Assembly (NCBI RefSeq): GCF_030052815.1 | Contig: NC_079510.1 | Span: 30,333,823 to 30,397,822, forward strand | Direction of reading: 5' to 3' | Source: Hevea brasiliensis | Lineage: Eukaryota; Streptophyta; Magnoliopsida; Malpighiales; Euphorbiaceae | Length of the DNA: 64,000 nucleotides | Shown here: piece after piece, positions 63,501 through 64,000 of the stretch | Layout of the letters: every line of letters starts with the position of its first letter | Numbering within the stretch: position 1 is the first letter of the stretch | Made by a program: the position numbers and the translations under genes | Notes under the pieces: model-generated | The model's input: the letters and a program-made list of their open reading frames with translations, nothing else | Database searches by the model: none | Told to the model about the DNA's origin: nothing

Positions 63501-64000
63501 AAAGCATAATCATAATTTAGTGGAATTTTTGGGGGATTTATGGGGTTGATTCAAGCTTTGAAAGCTTGAATTTCATGGCCATGGAGGAAACTAAGGAGAA
63601 AAGAGAGAGAGAGGAGAGATGGACATTTTTGTGTTTTGAAGAAGAAGAATGGATTTTTTTTTTATTTTTGTCTTTTAATCTTATGGAAGACCATAAATCA
63701 AATTAAATAAATTTTTAATTATAGTATTTATGGCATCATGCATGATGTCATGCATGATGTCATCTCTTTTTACTTTTTTCATTTTCTTTTTATTTTTTTA
63801 TTTATCTTTTTTTCATTAGTTCTTTAAGTTAATTTCCGATTCCGAAATTTTCTTTTCTCCGATTTTATTTGACAGTCAGGTCAGGAGTCAGCTCTCGGGA
63901 TCAATTGACTAAATTGCCCCTCGCCGGTTCAACCCAGTTTGCAAATAATTTAATATTTCTTCCGGCTCTCTGACCTAATTATTTGACTGGCTTAACAATT
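60504..64000 (-). repeat. Gypsy-C-family LTR, running off the window
   Basis: Begins tgtcacaccctac (LTR 3' end on the minus strand). It follows the Gypsy-C LTR in reverse throughout: aattaccgtacttcgcctacc near 60560, the actcagtggtgcaca region near 61235, ttaagcgagtcgcc near 62070, and caggtcaggagtcagctc near 63880. The window edge corresponds to about 320 bp inside the other LTR end. No PBS complement lies to the left of 60504, so it is a 3' LTR with its element to the right, or a solo LTR. The frame at 62405-62611 is homologous to a shadow frame in the Gypsy-C LTRs and is not a gene. Confidence 0.9.

Overview
The window reads as nuclear DNA of a flowering plant, probably a eudicot. It is AT-rich, coding density is very low, it is packed with LTR retrotransposons and one Mutator-like DNA transposon, and the only two probable host genes have plant promoters and spliced structures. 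No bacterial or organellar features were seen. The species cannot be fixed from sequence alone.

Positions 1-47.6 kb are a stack of nested transposons whose order can be read from target-site duplications (TSDs) and from rejoined reading frames. The oldest layer is a decayed Ty1/copia element on the + strand (Copia-1). Its integrase (2984-4340), reverse transcriptase (16112-17012), RNase H (45266-45855) and 3' end plus LTR (47354-47615) lie tens of kb apart. Into it went (i) a Ty3/gypsy chromovirus, Gypsy-A (4346-16106, minus strand, 3.46 kb LTRs, TSD actaa); (ii) a second copia, Copia-2 (17013-45265, minus strand, gag only); and (iii) an unclassified 1.5 kb insert (45856-47350). Inside the 5' LTR of Copia-2 sits a Mutator-like element (MULE, 21892-44414, 9-bp TSD gtgctatga). 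It carries a broken MuDR-type transposase and a broken plant-mobile-domain (PMD/MAIN-like) gene. Inside the end of that transposase gene sits Gypsy-C (27184-39464, + strand, 3.7 kb LTRs, TSD ttatt), the youngest layer. A further gypsy (G0, minus strand, 1-2983) enters from the left edge and ends in a peculiar LTR region with about 578-bp inverted-repeat arms.

Positions 47.6-60.2 kb are mostly non-repetitive AT-rich DNA with two genes. One is a 154-codon gene of unknown function (51505-51969, +) with a TATA box, G-box/ABRE-like sites upstream and a likely 3'-UTR intron. The other is a two-exon atypical bHLH gene of the PRE/KIDARI type (54795-55173, minus), 87 residues long and clearly recognisable once its intron is removed. 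A long (AT)33 microsatellite lies just upstream of its TATA box.

Positions 60.2-64 kb hold two same-orientation LTR pieces of the Gypsy-C family (minus strand): a 0.33 kb diverged fragment abutting a nearly complete LTR that runs off the right edge.

All transposon genes seen carry stops, frameshifts or deletions, so none of the elements looks autonomous as assembled. Element boundaries rest on exact terminal and TSD matches read by eye; identity levels are visual estimates.
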